DNA of 64,000 nucleotides from the NCBI GenBank assembly GCA_022606135.1, contig JABYQN010000004.1, positions 2,418,001 through 2,482,000 on the forward strand, read 5' to 3'. Under the pieces are notes generated by a model that saw only the letters and a list, made by a program, of their open reading frames with translations, was not told the DNA's origin and made no database searches. Positions 20,801 through 29,229 of this stretch are shown here, one piece after another (position 1 is the first letter of the stretch; every line of letters begins with the position of its first letter). Made by a program: the position numbers and the translations under genes. This stretch comes from Fomes fomentarius (lineage: Eukaryota; Basidiomycota; Agaricomycetes; Polyporales; Polyporaceae).

Positions 20801-21468
20801 TTGAATTTGCACATAATCAGCGGACACATTCAGTTACTGGGAAGTCTCCATTTGAGCTTCTCCAGGGGTATCAGCCAGAGGCTGTTGGAACCGCTAGAAT
20901 GGAACAAAAACACCCAAGCACAGAAGAGAGACTGCGCAGTCTCCAGGAAGCCCGAGAGAACACAATAGTGGCACATGCACAAGCTGCGGCGGCCATGGCC
21001 CAATGGCTTCCTGCCCTGAATATACCATTAAAACAGGGAGACCAAGTGCTTCTAGACACAAAGAACTTAAAACTTCCATATCCATCCCGGAAACTGACAC
21101 CAAAACAGGTAGGACCATTTGTAATCACCAAGGTCTTAGGACCAGTCACGTTCGAACTGAAACTTCCAAAGACATGGAAAATGCATCCGGTGTTTCATGC
21201 AGGGCTTCTGACTCCATATACAATTACTAAAGAACATGGACCGGATTATATCCGACCACCACCTGACCCATCACCAGACGGTACAGAAGGGAACGAAGAA
21301 TGGGAAGTCGAAGCAGTTCTGAATCATCAAGTCAGACGAAAAAAGAAACAATATCTCATAGCATGGAAAGGGTGGCCGGCGGCTGAAAATTCAGGGGAAC
21401 CAGAGAAGAATCTCAAACATGCGCAGTCAGTGCTCAAAGCATATAAAAAGAGGCACAAGTTGACGTGA
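17824..21468 (+). pseudogene. Gypsy-2 pol (protease, RT, RNase H, integrase, chromodomain)
   Basis: The protease motif LIDTGADA is at 17958 in the -1 frame relative to gag, with a TGA at 17934 just before it. RT begins in another frame near 18434 (ASPFFFVTKKDG, YMDDILIFSN near 19131). RNase H follows, with TGAs at 19553 and 19607 and a frameshift near 19790. The integrase zinc finger (HPGIQKT, CTICQTCK) and core (MDYITDLP, SD-stop-GPQF, DGQTEWVNQE) come next. The TGA at 20611 replaces the invariant Arg codon of SDRGP, almost certainly CGA to TGA. The chromodomain near 21300-21430 (WEVEAVLNH, YLIAWKGWP) has ENSGEPE where ENSWEPE is usual, losing an aromatic residue. Confidence 0.92.
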
Positions 21469-21531
21469 ACACACCAACTCATTCCCCATCGCTCACAGTA
21501 ACCACCACAGTCAACCAGAATCTTTTCAACC

Positions 21532-22491
21532 ATGTCTTCTTTCCACACTCGCACTCACTCTCGCCGCAACTACTCCAACATTCACAATGTCCCTAAAGCC
21601 CCTCGTTTCATCCTGGAGCGTCACCCTGTCCATTATTCCCATCTCCCACACCACACCATCTCTACTGACCCCGATGGGAGCCTGTCCGGCCATATTGGAT
21701 GGGTCCTCCTCCATAAGGACCTTGTGGGACATGTTGAGGCTCGCCTCCATCACATCCCCCATGCTGTGGCTTCGGCTGGAGCATACCGAGCCCTTGCTCG
21801 GGCGGCACCTTCTTACAGAGTCCTCAAGAGGTACGTCCCCAGACTGGGGGCACCCAAGAAGGAGAAAACGGTAGCGATGCAGGCTCTCAACGAAGCTTAT
21901 CAGGCGACGATTCAGGCCGCAGAACAAGTCATCAATACACTGGCAACACCAGTTGTGGCTCAGGCTCTTGCAGACCTCATGCCCCTCCGCAACCAGCATG
22001 TCACTGAAAACCACGGATGGATTCTCAACTTCCCAGAGTGTTTCCAGGACCACCAAGGGAATGCCCCGGAACAGCCATCCTGGTCTCCAGTCTCATGGGA
22101 CCTGTGGGGCCCTTCCCTAAACCATGACGACAACAAAGCAGACACACCGGAGTCTACTCCGTCCCTGTCTCCATCTTTGCTGCCCCCTCTGGAGTGGCTC
22201 GATCTTCAATTGGTTGAGGAGGTCGACAAGCAGGATACCGCTGTCGCTGCAGCGGGAGATCCCTCGCCACCGCCAACACCACCGCCATCCACAACCACAA
22301 CACCTGACGATGGCATTCCGCCCTTGCGGCGGTATCAAATGATGCGCGGACTAGGTGACACACAGTTCCTCGTCGTCACCAGGGACAACGAGATCGTCTC
22401 TGTCGCTGATCGCGGTTTTCTCTTTCCCTCCAAAGAGATGGAGTCAAGGTACCGGGAGTTATGGCCGAACGCAACGCCGCTACATGCATGA
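21532..22491 (+). CDS. Extra Gypsy-2 frame (319 aa) after the chromodomain, unknown
   Basis: ATG 21532 lies 63 bp after the pol stop, and the frame is open for 319 codons even though pol of the same element has four stops and several frameshifts. The N-terminus is Arg/His/Ser-rich. The middle (about residues 60-165) is Ala/Leu-rich and predicted helical (VASAGAYRALARAAPS, ALNEAYQATIQAAEQV). A Pro/Ser/Thr-rich linker (about 210-265) precedes a compact C-terminal part (RGLGDTQFLVVTRDNEIV). No membrane segment or signal peptide is seen. The position is that of env in retroviruses and errantiviruses, but nothing here resembles an envelope protein. I do not recognise a family. Confidence 0.6.
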   Translation: MSSFHTRTHSRRNYSNIHNVPKAPRFILERHPVHYSHLPHHTISTDPDGSLSGHIGWVLLHKDLVGHVEARLHHIPHAVASAGAYRALARAAPSYRVLKRYVPRLGAPKKEKTVAMQALNEAYQATIQAAEQVINTLATPVVAQALADLMPLRNQHVTENHGWILNFPECFQDHQGNAPEQPSWSPVSWDLWGPSLNHDDNKADTPESTPSLSPSLLPPLEWLDLQLVEEVDKQDTAVAAAGDPSPPPTPPPSTTTTPDDGIPPLRRYQMMRGLGDTQFLVVTRDNEIVSVADRGFLFPSKEMESRYRELWPNATPLHA

Positions 22492-22506
22492 TGGGCCGCA
22501 CTCATC

Positions 22507-22731
22507 ATGGACAACATGATGGCTAGGCAGACTAACCCTCTTGCGTTGCGCCAAAACCTTCTTGCTCCCATCACTACGATAATGCCTTACCGGAGTGCGA
22601 TTGGAGTGTCAGAAGAAGAGGAGTGGTTTTGGGATGGGTGGGGTGATCGAGTCACAACGGAGGAACAGATCGCCGAAGCCTTAGTAGCATTGACTCCTGA
22701 GTCACTTTCATCTATGATGGACTTGTCGTGA
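22507..22731 (+). CDS. Second extra Gypsy-2 frame (74 aa), unknown
   Basis: Starts at ATG 22507, 16 bp after the 319-codon frame. It encodes a small acidic protein with repeated EE/E-rich segments (SEEEEWFWDGWGD, TTEEQIAEALVAL). It ends 48 bp before the 3' LTR. No known domain. It may be a separate product or the continuation of the 319-aa frame after a shift; the stop of the first and start of the second are close. Confidence 0.4.
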   Translation: MDNMMARQTNPLALRQNLLAPITTIMPYRSAIGVSEEEEWFWDGWGDRVTTEEQIAEALVALTPESLSSMMDLS

Positions 22732-22779
22732 CTTGTATGTCATAGGGTCGAGGACGTCCCTACAGAAAGGGGGAGCTGA

Positions 22780-23306
22780 TGTTACGATTTGATAAGTATG
22801 CGATACTAGTGGTTAACTACGCAACTAGGATTATGGTATTCAATTATTGTACTTTTAGGATTCTCATGCTATAGGGTTCTTCTGCTGTATGGTCATCCAG
22901 TAGTAGTTAGTTAGGACTACGGACTTAGTCAGCTAGACTGTGCACACTTCTTCTGATTAGTCAACTTGACTGTGCAGTCTGTCATTGCGACTGTGCAGTT
23001 AGTCAGGTTGACTGCGCAGTTAGTCAGATTGACTGTGCAGCAGTAAAGCCTTACCAATATGCAGTTCACTGTTAGATTTTTCTGCAGTCTCCTTACATGT
23101 ATATAAGGGGAGGATGTCTCAGAGCAACTCCCCAAGCTTTAGTCTCTTCGCAAATAACACAGGCTATACTCTAGCAAGTTATCACTCGCTCTCTCAGACT
23201 AACTTCAAGATCTCCTTCAGATAAGGATCGATCGGACTAGCAAGATCATAAGGAACTAGGGTTACAACTCAAGTAGAATGTTTAATAGTCACGTGAGAGC
23301 GTAACA
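22780..23306 (+). repeat. 3' LTR of Gypsy-2
   Basis: 527 bp, TGTTA to TAACA, preceded by a purine tract. It carries one more 21-bp unit (GCAGTTAGTCAGATTGACT region near 23000-23025) than the 5' LTR. Six of the eight substitutions relative to the 5' LTR are CG versus TG. Confidence 0.92.
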
Positions 23307-23412
23307 CCATCCTCACGTACCTATTCCAAGAGTTTACCCTTCAGCTCCTTGAACACACACTCCACTCTCGCAATCACCCCCACAGACCCACCACAACTGG
23401 CTGGGGAGACAT

Positions 23413-23562
23413 ATGATCCTCACCTGTGCCCTCATAACCCTCGCAGTTGCCTACATCCTCATTCTGGTGTTCATCACCATTGTTGCTCTTCACTTCATCG
23501 ATATCCTTCAGTCGCTCCTGGATGCACGTGATGCCCTCAGACCTGATGACAACAGCATCTAA
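23413..23562 (+). CDS. Small single-pass membrane protein frame (49 aa) in the Gypsy tail
   Basis: ATG 23413 to TAA 23560. Residues 1-28 are strongly hydrophobic (MILTCALITLAVAYILILVF...). A short amphipathic and acidic tail follows (LLDARDALRPDDNSI). It lies downstream of the expected chromodomain position, as does the Leu/Ile-rich frame at 14626. A single membrane helix after pol would be unusual in a fungal chromovirus. Short and unverified. Confidence 0.45.
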   Translation: MILTCALITLAVAYILILVFITIVALHFIDILQSLLDARDALRPDDNSI

Positions 23563-23576
23563 CTCCCATCTCTGCT

Positions 23577-23903
23577 ATGTCGGCTCCCCACAACCAAACC
23601 ATCAAGGACACCTGCAAGATGCTTACCACCCTCCTCACGCTCCCTCGTGACCACTATAAGGAGTATCGGAATGCTCTCCCAAGGGACGACCTCCTTACAA
23701 TCATCCTGGATGCAGCCCGAGATGCCAACTACAGGATAATCCATACCCGCGAGGCATTGCGTGCCACCTGGCAGGCCAAGGAGAACCTGAACATCATGGA
23801 ACACCATCTCCAGGTGACAGACACCCGCCTCTGTGGGTCCCTCAAGGCAATCTCTGGCTATCTCCAGGCCCATCTGGACCATGCTCACCAACACCACCCC
23901 TAG
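23577..23903 (+). CDS. Unknown helical protein frame (108 aa) in the Gypsy tail
   Basis: ATG 23577 to TAG 23901, 14 bp after the small membrane frame. It is predicted mostly helical with regular charged residues (TCKMLTTLLTLPRDHYKEY, EALRATWQAKENLNIME) and could form a coiled coil. No known domain. Its 3' end overlaps the start of the next frame by 23 bp. Confidence 0.45.
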   Translation: MSAPHNQTIKDTCKMLTTLLTLPRDHYKEYRNALPRDDLLTIILDAARDANYRIIHTREALRATWQAKENLNIMEHHLQVTDTRLCGSLKAISGYLQAHLDHAHQHHP

Positions 23904-24357
23904 AGATGTACCCACCATCGCAAACTTCTTTACCCCAGTTCCCCAAGCAGCAACACTGTATCCCCATTTCCATTTGGCAATGCCTATCCAGAATGCTACA
24001 GCACTGCACCCTGGTCACCGTGTTTCTACCCATGCAAATGCTGGCTCTATGAGCAGTAGGGCATCATCCCAACAGACCCGCCGCAATCACAGTGCAGCGG
24101 AACTTGCCTATTCAGTTGTCATACCCCACATCGTTCACAATGAGGGCACTCCTACCCCCTCCCCCACACACACTGCAAGCCCAGGTTTCCATGGACCATA
24201 CGAGACCTTCGAGGCCATGCAAGAAGCTCGCTACGGGCCAGACTCTGATGGAGAGATCTGTGTCTTCGACCAATACTCCAGGGAGGAGGACTATGATGCA
24301 GACAGGCCCCTCTACCAGGAGGACATCCTCTACAATGAGCAGGATCCCAAGGTCTGA
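23881..24357 (+). CDS. Unknown frame (158 aa) overlapping the previous one
   Basis: ATG 23881 lies inside the end of the 108-aa frame, in a different register. Open to TGA 24355. Pro/Thr/His-rich N-terminal half, and a strongly acidic C-terminus with many Asp, Glu and Tyr (YSREEDYDADRP, LYQEDILYNEQD). The overlap suggests coupled translation or a frameshifted single protein. No family recognised. Confidence 0.4.
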   Translation: MLTNTTPRDVPTIANFFTPVPQAATLYPHFHLAMPIQNATALHPGHRVSTHANAGSMSSRASSQQTRRNHSAAELAYSVVIPHIVHNEGTPTPSPTHTASPGFHGPYETFEAMQEARYGPDSDGEICVFDQYSREEDYDADRPLYQEDILYNEQDPKV

Positions 24358-24393
24358 ATGCTACAGGGTAGCGCCAGGGTAGACAGGGGGTAG

Positions 24394-24899
24394 TGTTACA
24401 ACCAGGCTCAGTGCCTGCTTTAGGTGTCTTTCTTTTCCCTCTTACCTCTCATGTCCTCTTCAAGCTCAACCTCTGTACATCCATTCTCATGGTGATCCAA
24501 CATTGTTATCATGCTTACCTCTTCTTGATGACCCAGTAGGAGTCATATTGCACTAGGCCTAGACCTGTACTTACTATGACTCATGCTGACTTGTGTTGAC
24601 TAGTGCTGACTTGCTCTGACTTGTTCTGACTTGTTATGACTCATACCTCATGTATGTACTTATAGCAGAGGCAAACTCGAGATGTTCCTCAGTTTGACCT
24701 CCTTTTCCAATCAAGGCTTTCTCCCCATCAAAACCCTTGACCCTGCTTGACTTCTAACACAGTACTCGGCTACACTGCTTTGGTGTATGTCTCTCAGATA
24801 ACTTGCACACTCAATCAACACTCGAACATAGCCAACATCGTAACTCCTCAGCTTGTGCATCTATGCACCTTCTAGACACCCACGAGCCTCGGCATAACA
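24394..24899 (+). repeat. LTR of a third Gypsy family (TGTTA...TAACA)
   Basis: 506 bp beginning TGTTACAACC after a purine tract and ending CATAACA. U3 holds a perfectly phased seven-unit TGAC array (24577-24646), followed by a weak TATA (ACTTATAG near 24658). It is followed by TCTGGTGAATCTGGTGACCC, which resembles the start of internal Gypsy sequence. It may therefore be an LTR shared by two partial copies rather than a plain 3' end. Confidence 0.8.
24577..24646 (+). promoter_or_regulatory. Seven 10-bp units, each starting TGACT
   Basis: TGAC begins at 24577, 24587, 24597, 24607, 24617, 24627 and 24637, each followed by T. The first and last units contain TGACTCA; the others have TGACTTG or TGACTAG. 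The spacing equals about one DNA helical turn, so all cores face the same side. It sits upstream of a TATA-like sequence in the LTR. A bZIP-type activator array is the natural reading; inferred. Confidence 0.6.
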
Positions 24900-26195
24900 T
24901 CTGGTGAATCTGGTGACCCTTACATGCACTGGTATTGTGGGTGCCAGTCTGGTGCACTTTTGCTGATGGTCCCCTTGCATTATATACGAGGCAGGTTCAC
25001 GCACGGTAGGAACTGTTTACCTTTTTTATGATATTTTAGCGCCTTTTCTGCCTGTGAAAAACGCGCAGAAAAGGTAACCCTTTCTACCAATAAATACGTC
25101 AACCCGCTCTTAAAGCAGAAAACTCGTTGATAACCCACTTTAGAGGTGTCATCAAAGAAAAGGCTTGCAAACAGTTGGTCTTTCAATCAAAGAAAAGTGG
25201 CGGAATATCAAACTTGTTTCTTCCATGAAAATGCAATAAACTGGTTTCTCCCTTATGTCTGCAAAGAATTGGCAGAAAATGCTTCAAAAAGCTTTGATTT
25301 TCTTGTATATAATTATGGGAGAAAAGGCGGGCAACAGGTGACTAGCGCCTTTTCTAGGACTTTTCTTCGGTACAAAAGGGACGGATGCCCTCAGTGCCAG
25401 TTGTCACACAAAATCACGCAGGGAAACCATGGGAAACCGGAGAAAACTGCCCGAGTCACGCGCTACTATACTTGGTAGTTAAGCGCTTTCCGACTTTCGC
25501 GGACCTGGTGAACTGACCGCGTTCAGTGCAGCTGAACAGAGCCTAAGGAATTACTGAAGTTGGTACAAACGCAAATTCATTCTCTTGTTGCTCGCTTCCC
25601 CGCTCTCTCGCGCACTCCCTCCGTTTGCCTTAATATGAGCGACTGCATGCCATCGATGACCTTGTGGCGTTGTGGTGGCAACGAATGTTCCAATGACTGA
25701 TAATTGCTACTAGGGTTGTCCAACAGTGGACAGAATCGTGCTGGCTTGTGTACCAGATCCGAACTCTCGTAGGCGCATGCATGGGCGAATCCGTGTTGAG
25801 GCGCATCACGACCATGCAACTGTCTAAATGTGTCGTTATTGAAGGGGGCTTCTAATCTCCACTTCGCAAACTCTCACGTTCTTGTCATCACCTCGCACCG
25901 CTCGAGAAGCTGAAGCCCTCCCCAAAGCGACCTTAGCACAAGTATTCGCCCGTTCTATCGTATGATGCACTTGCTAGAATGGGAGAACCGAGCTAGCAAT
26001 AGGTATAGAAGTGTGGCGTTGAGCTTGACCACGCATCTGCTGATACTGGTGAGCGCGCCGGAAAACCTACGTCCCAATAGCGTTTGAGACTCTTTGAAAG
26101 AAGATCAACAGGTACGGCATCTCCTAACGTTCGTCGTGATTCAGACATCCACAAACTGTGAGAGATTATATATACCAACATACATACCGACCGAG
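24900..26195. other. Non-coding stretch with AT-rich island
   Basis: After the LTR the DNA becomes AT-rich (about 25010-25340), unlike its neighbours. AGAAAAGGC or its complement recurs at about 25052, 25076, 25156, 25319 and 25347. The pair CCTTTTCTGC (25053) / GCAGAAAAGG (25076) makes a 10-bp stem. A 110-codon open frame (25146-25478, no ATG start) has no recognised domain. 25560-25635 is a dispersed repeat. No gene can be supported. Confidence 0.5.
25560..25635. repeat. Second copy of the dispersed repeat end
   Basis: 76 bp about 84% identical, without gaps, to 3705-3780, the right end of the insertion in Copia-1 gag. Both copies stop at the same base (AATA, then unrelated sequence), so this is a true element end. 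The two copies diverge to the left. Confidence 0.7.
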
Positions 26196-27704
26196 ATGGT
26201 CGTCAACGACTCCGAACCCCTCAGTATTCGCTCTGTAACCCCCCCCCCGGACAAGATGGCTGACGTTCCACTCCACGCAAAGCTCGAGAAGATCATCGAG
26301 AGAAGGCGGCAGATGAAGGTTTCATGCCCAGATCTCCTCACACCAATGCACACTAAGGCCGACCTCTTCTCCAACGACTATCTCTCCGTGACCACCGCGC
26401 CGCGGGTGCGCGAGGCGTTCCTCAAGAACGTGGTCAAGCTTCCTCTTGTCATCGGTTCCACTGGTTCCCGCCTCCTCACCGGAAACACCGTCTCACACAC
26501 ACAATTCGAGACGCGCGCGCGCGAGCTATGGGGAAGCTTTCCAGGGGCCCAGGCCACGGCCGCAGTTCTCTTCAACACCGGCTACGACGGCAACCTCACC
26601 TTCTTCTCAACTGTCCCGCAGAAGGGGGATGCCGTCGTGAGCGACGAGCTCATCCATGCTTCCATCCGGGACGGCTTACACGCATCGCCGCACCTGAACG
26701 CTGACGGTGCACTGTACACCTTCCGGCATAATTCAGTCCCGTCCTTCCGGGAGCGCGTACAGCACGCGCTCAAGCGCCATCCTGACATTGCAGCCGGCAA
26801 GAGTACGCTATTCGTCGCCGTCGAAACGCTGTATAGCATGGAAGGCGACTATGCCCCCCTTCGAGAGATCTTCGACGTAGCAGACGAGCTGATCCCGAAG
26901 GGAAGCGTCCATATCATGGTGGATGAAGCGCATACGTCGGGTATCTTTGGTGCACAAGGGCGCGGTCTCCTCTTCGAGCTCGGTTTAGAAGGCCGCGTCC
27001 ATACCGTCCTTCATACCTTCAGCAAGGCATGGGGGTTGAGCGGCGGTACGTGTTCTCCATGTCATCTTGCAGGGCCGACATTGACAAGTATACAGCGATA
27101 ATCATGACGTCGCCGCTTATTAGGCACTTCATGATTCTGTACGGCAGGCCAATGTTGTACTCGGCGTCCCTCCCACACTCTCACATCTGTGCGCTCAACA
27201 CGACCTTCGACTATAATACCAGCCTGGAAGGCGACGTGGTAAGTGTACTCTTCTCCCTTTCTCCCTGACCCCCATAGAAGTGCTGACACACCTTGTACAA
27301 AGCAACGTGAACGTCTCCGCCTGCTCGCGAAGTACTTCACCCAGGCTCTCGAGACGGCGTTGCGTCATGTCCCGCCGGATTTGCTCCGGTTGCGTCAGCG
27401 CGACATCCCCACCGACTATCCTTCGACCGTCTTCAGCCCGATCTTCCCGTTGATCAGCCACTCGCCCAAGGATCTTGAAGAGTTCTTGAAGCCACGTGGG
27501 TACGCTGTAACCGCGATTCCGTACCCCACTGTACCGAAGGGCGAGGAGCGCATCCGCGTCGCTGTACACGCGGCCAATACGGAGGATGAGCTTGACGAGT
27601 TCATCAGGTGCTTGCTGGAGTGGGTTGACAATAGACAAAGGGCTGAGCGAGGAAAGGAGAAGAAGATAGAGAAATCGCAGCGGCCACTGCGTGCGATGTT
27701 CTGA
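26196..27704 (+). CDS. Alpha-oxoamine synthase family PLP enzyme (BioF/ALAS/KBL-like)
   Basis: Exons 26196-27045, 27096-27238 and 27303-27704 give 464 aa. The introns (50 and 64 bp) restore one frame. Family motifs: FSNDYLSV, the glycine-rich GSTGSRLLTGN, HIMVDEAHTSGIFG (Asp binding the PLP ring nitrogen) and TFSKAWGLSGA, whose Lys forms the PLP Schiff base. The second exon continues TSPLIRHF and SASLPHSHI. Such enzymes condense an amino acid with an acyl thioester and lose CO2. Members of this family act in biotin and haem synthesis, and fungal relatives such as Fum8 release polyketides. No mitochondrial leader is evident. TATATATA lies only 22 bp before ATG 26196, so Met21 (26256), after a run of ten C, could be the real start. 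Substrate unknown. Confidence 0.9.
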
Positions 27705-28369
27705 ATGTCTCGCATTCCATACGGAAAATCGAAGTACAATCCACCTGGGTACCGTATTACTCGGGCTTCTGGCACTACTTCTATAAGTCCGTCTTCCTGA
27801 TGGCGACTTGTGTACGCCGATAATTGATCCGCAACGTCAAGAGCTATTGATACTTATGCTGTCAATGGCCCAATAGAAGTATTCAGACGGACTGTCTCTG
27901 GTGAGTTGGCGCGCCGCGTAATGCCGTCGTGGAATGTGATCTTGTGACAGACAAGGACGATGATAGCGAACATCTCAGTGGAAACAGAGATACGGCAGTA
28001 ACTGAAGAGCGCACCGTGAGATGAGCCAACATGTCCGAGACGACGTACGTCCCATTGTCGTCCAGCATGAAGAGGACCAAGGTGATGATCTAAGACAAGA
28101 CGATGATGATCAACGCTCATTTAGAGAGGCTGTAGTAAACATACGAGAGCAATACAATGTGCTACACTAGACTCGACGATGACAAGCAACACGTTGAAAT
28201 TCCGCCCTCCAGCATGCAAGCCAATGTTTATGGATCGGAGCACCCGGTTATGCTGCCTTCAGAGCGAGGTGTATGAGAATGGCCCAGTCACAGTAGCACT
28301 GGCAGTGGGAACTTCCTCAAGTTCCCTTCTGGCATGTCCGCAGTCTTCGACGCTTATCGATCCACTTCG
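27705..28369. other. Non-coding, no supported gene
   Basis: Only short open stretches without domain signals are seen. It may contain the decayed 3' half of the GH105-like remnant that follows on the minus strand, but I could not align it. Confidence 0.4.
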
Positions 28370-28922
28370 CACCCATTCCGCCCAGGAATCCAAATGAGAC
28401 AGGTAGTTGGCAGCGCCCCTCTCATGTAGGCACGCCGCAGTCAGGAGGGGTGATATAGTATTCACATTCTACAACGGTCGCGTGAGGGGCTGTCCGCAAA
28501 TGTGACCGACAGACAACACTCACCTTTGTCGTACCGATCTCGAACCTGTATTTGAACCAAGCAAGGACGGTATCTAGGGCACGCTGGTCCCCGGTGATCT
28601 CATGGAACTTGGGCAATCCATAGAGGCCTAGTAGTAGAGAAGCTGTCAACGTCGTTCTCGTGATACGACGATGAAGGGTGCCTTACCCACTCTGTGTGTC
28701 CACTATAACGGACTCCGGTGAGCGCGCACCTCAGGCACGAGTAACCCAGAAAATACTGACCTCCCAGTCCTCCCAGCATTTGGTGTCGATTAGACGACCA
28801 TCGGCCAACGGTGGCAGGAGAAACTCGCCGGTCTCATCCTTGATGTTGACGAGACAAGTTATGGTGTTGTTTTTATGCTTGACGGTCGCGAGATTTTCCT
28901 TGTTGATATATCTGAAGGACAT
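28370..28922 (-). pseudogene. GH105-like (unsaturated rhamnogalacturonyl hydrolase) gene remnant
   Basis: ATG at 28922 starts MSFRYINKENL. LADGRLIDTKCWEDWE follows, then LLLGLYGLPKFHEITGDQRAL. After a GT..AG intron (28513-28450 region) the junction TTK/NVNTISPLLTAACLHE and HLDSWAEW are recognisable as the N-terminal third of GH105/GH88 proteins. The expected downstream part with the HMT/QLWDDTLMM motifs is missing, and the splice joining CWEDWE to the next block does not keep frame. Such enzymes remove unsaturated galacturonate from pectin fragments. Here it is truncated and probably dead. Confidence 0.6.
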
Positions 28923-29229
28923 GGCGGGATGCAGGGAGGTGATAATAATAATATGTCTTGGACTCAGGCTTCGACACTGTATATTGCGCTTTTGGTATAA
29001 GCGAGCGGACCGCAGGGGCCGGAGACCCGGGTACCACGACCTGCCCCACCGCGTACCGGGGAAGATGATCGGAATTGAAGCTTAATCCATATAACTATTC
29101 AGCCGCTCGGCTGACTCGGAGGTTCGCTAAGCGTAGGTCAAGAATAAGTACGTGTCTTTTTACACGCCGCTCGCTGCCTGGCCTTGCCTTGTCTTGCCAC
29201 GACCACGACGACCAGCTCACAGTCCAGTC

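Larger units (their letters stand above)
14692..23306 (+). mobile_element. Ty3/Gypsy chromovirus, full length, inactive (Gypsy-2)
   Basis: LTRs 14692-15197 (506 bp) and 22780-23306 (527 bp) begin TGTTA and end TAACA, a perfect 5-bp inverted repeat. Inside are a self-priming PBS, three overlapping gag-region frames, protease, RT, RNase H, integrase, chromodomain, two extra frames and a purine tract (GAAAGGGGGAG, 22765-22775). The LTRs differ at eight bases and by one 21-bp repeat unit. Four TGA stops and several frameshifts inactivate pol. Flanking bases (CTGTC left, CCATC right) do not match. Confidence 0.95.
23307..24393 (+). mobile_element. 3' tail of a Ty3/Gypsy element (Gypsy-1 or a relative)
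   Basis: Lies between the Gypsy-2 3' LTR and another LTR at 24394. It carries three small frames in a row (23413, 23577, 23881) and a purine tract AGACAGGGGG (24381-24390) just before the LTR. It could be the continuation of Gypsy-1, into which Gypsy-2 inserted. The lack of a target-site duplication means it could also be a different copy joined by recombination. Confidence 0.65.

Noticed and set aside
24900..24960. TCTGGTGAATCTGG after the third LTR considered as a self-priming site
   Set aside because: No complementary segment was found near the LTR transcript start. A tRNA match could not be confirmed without a tRNA set.
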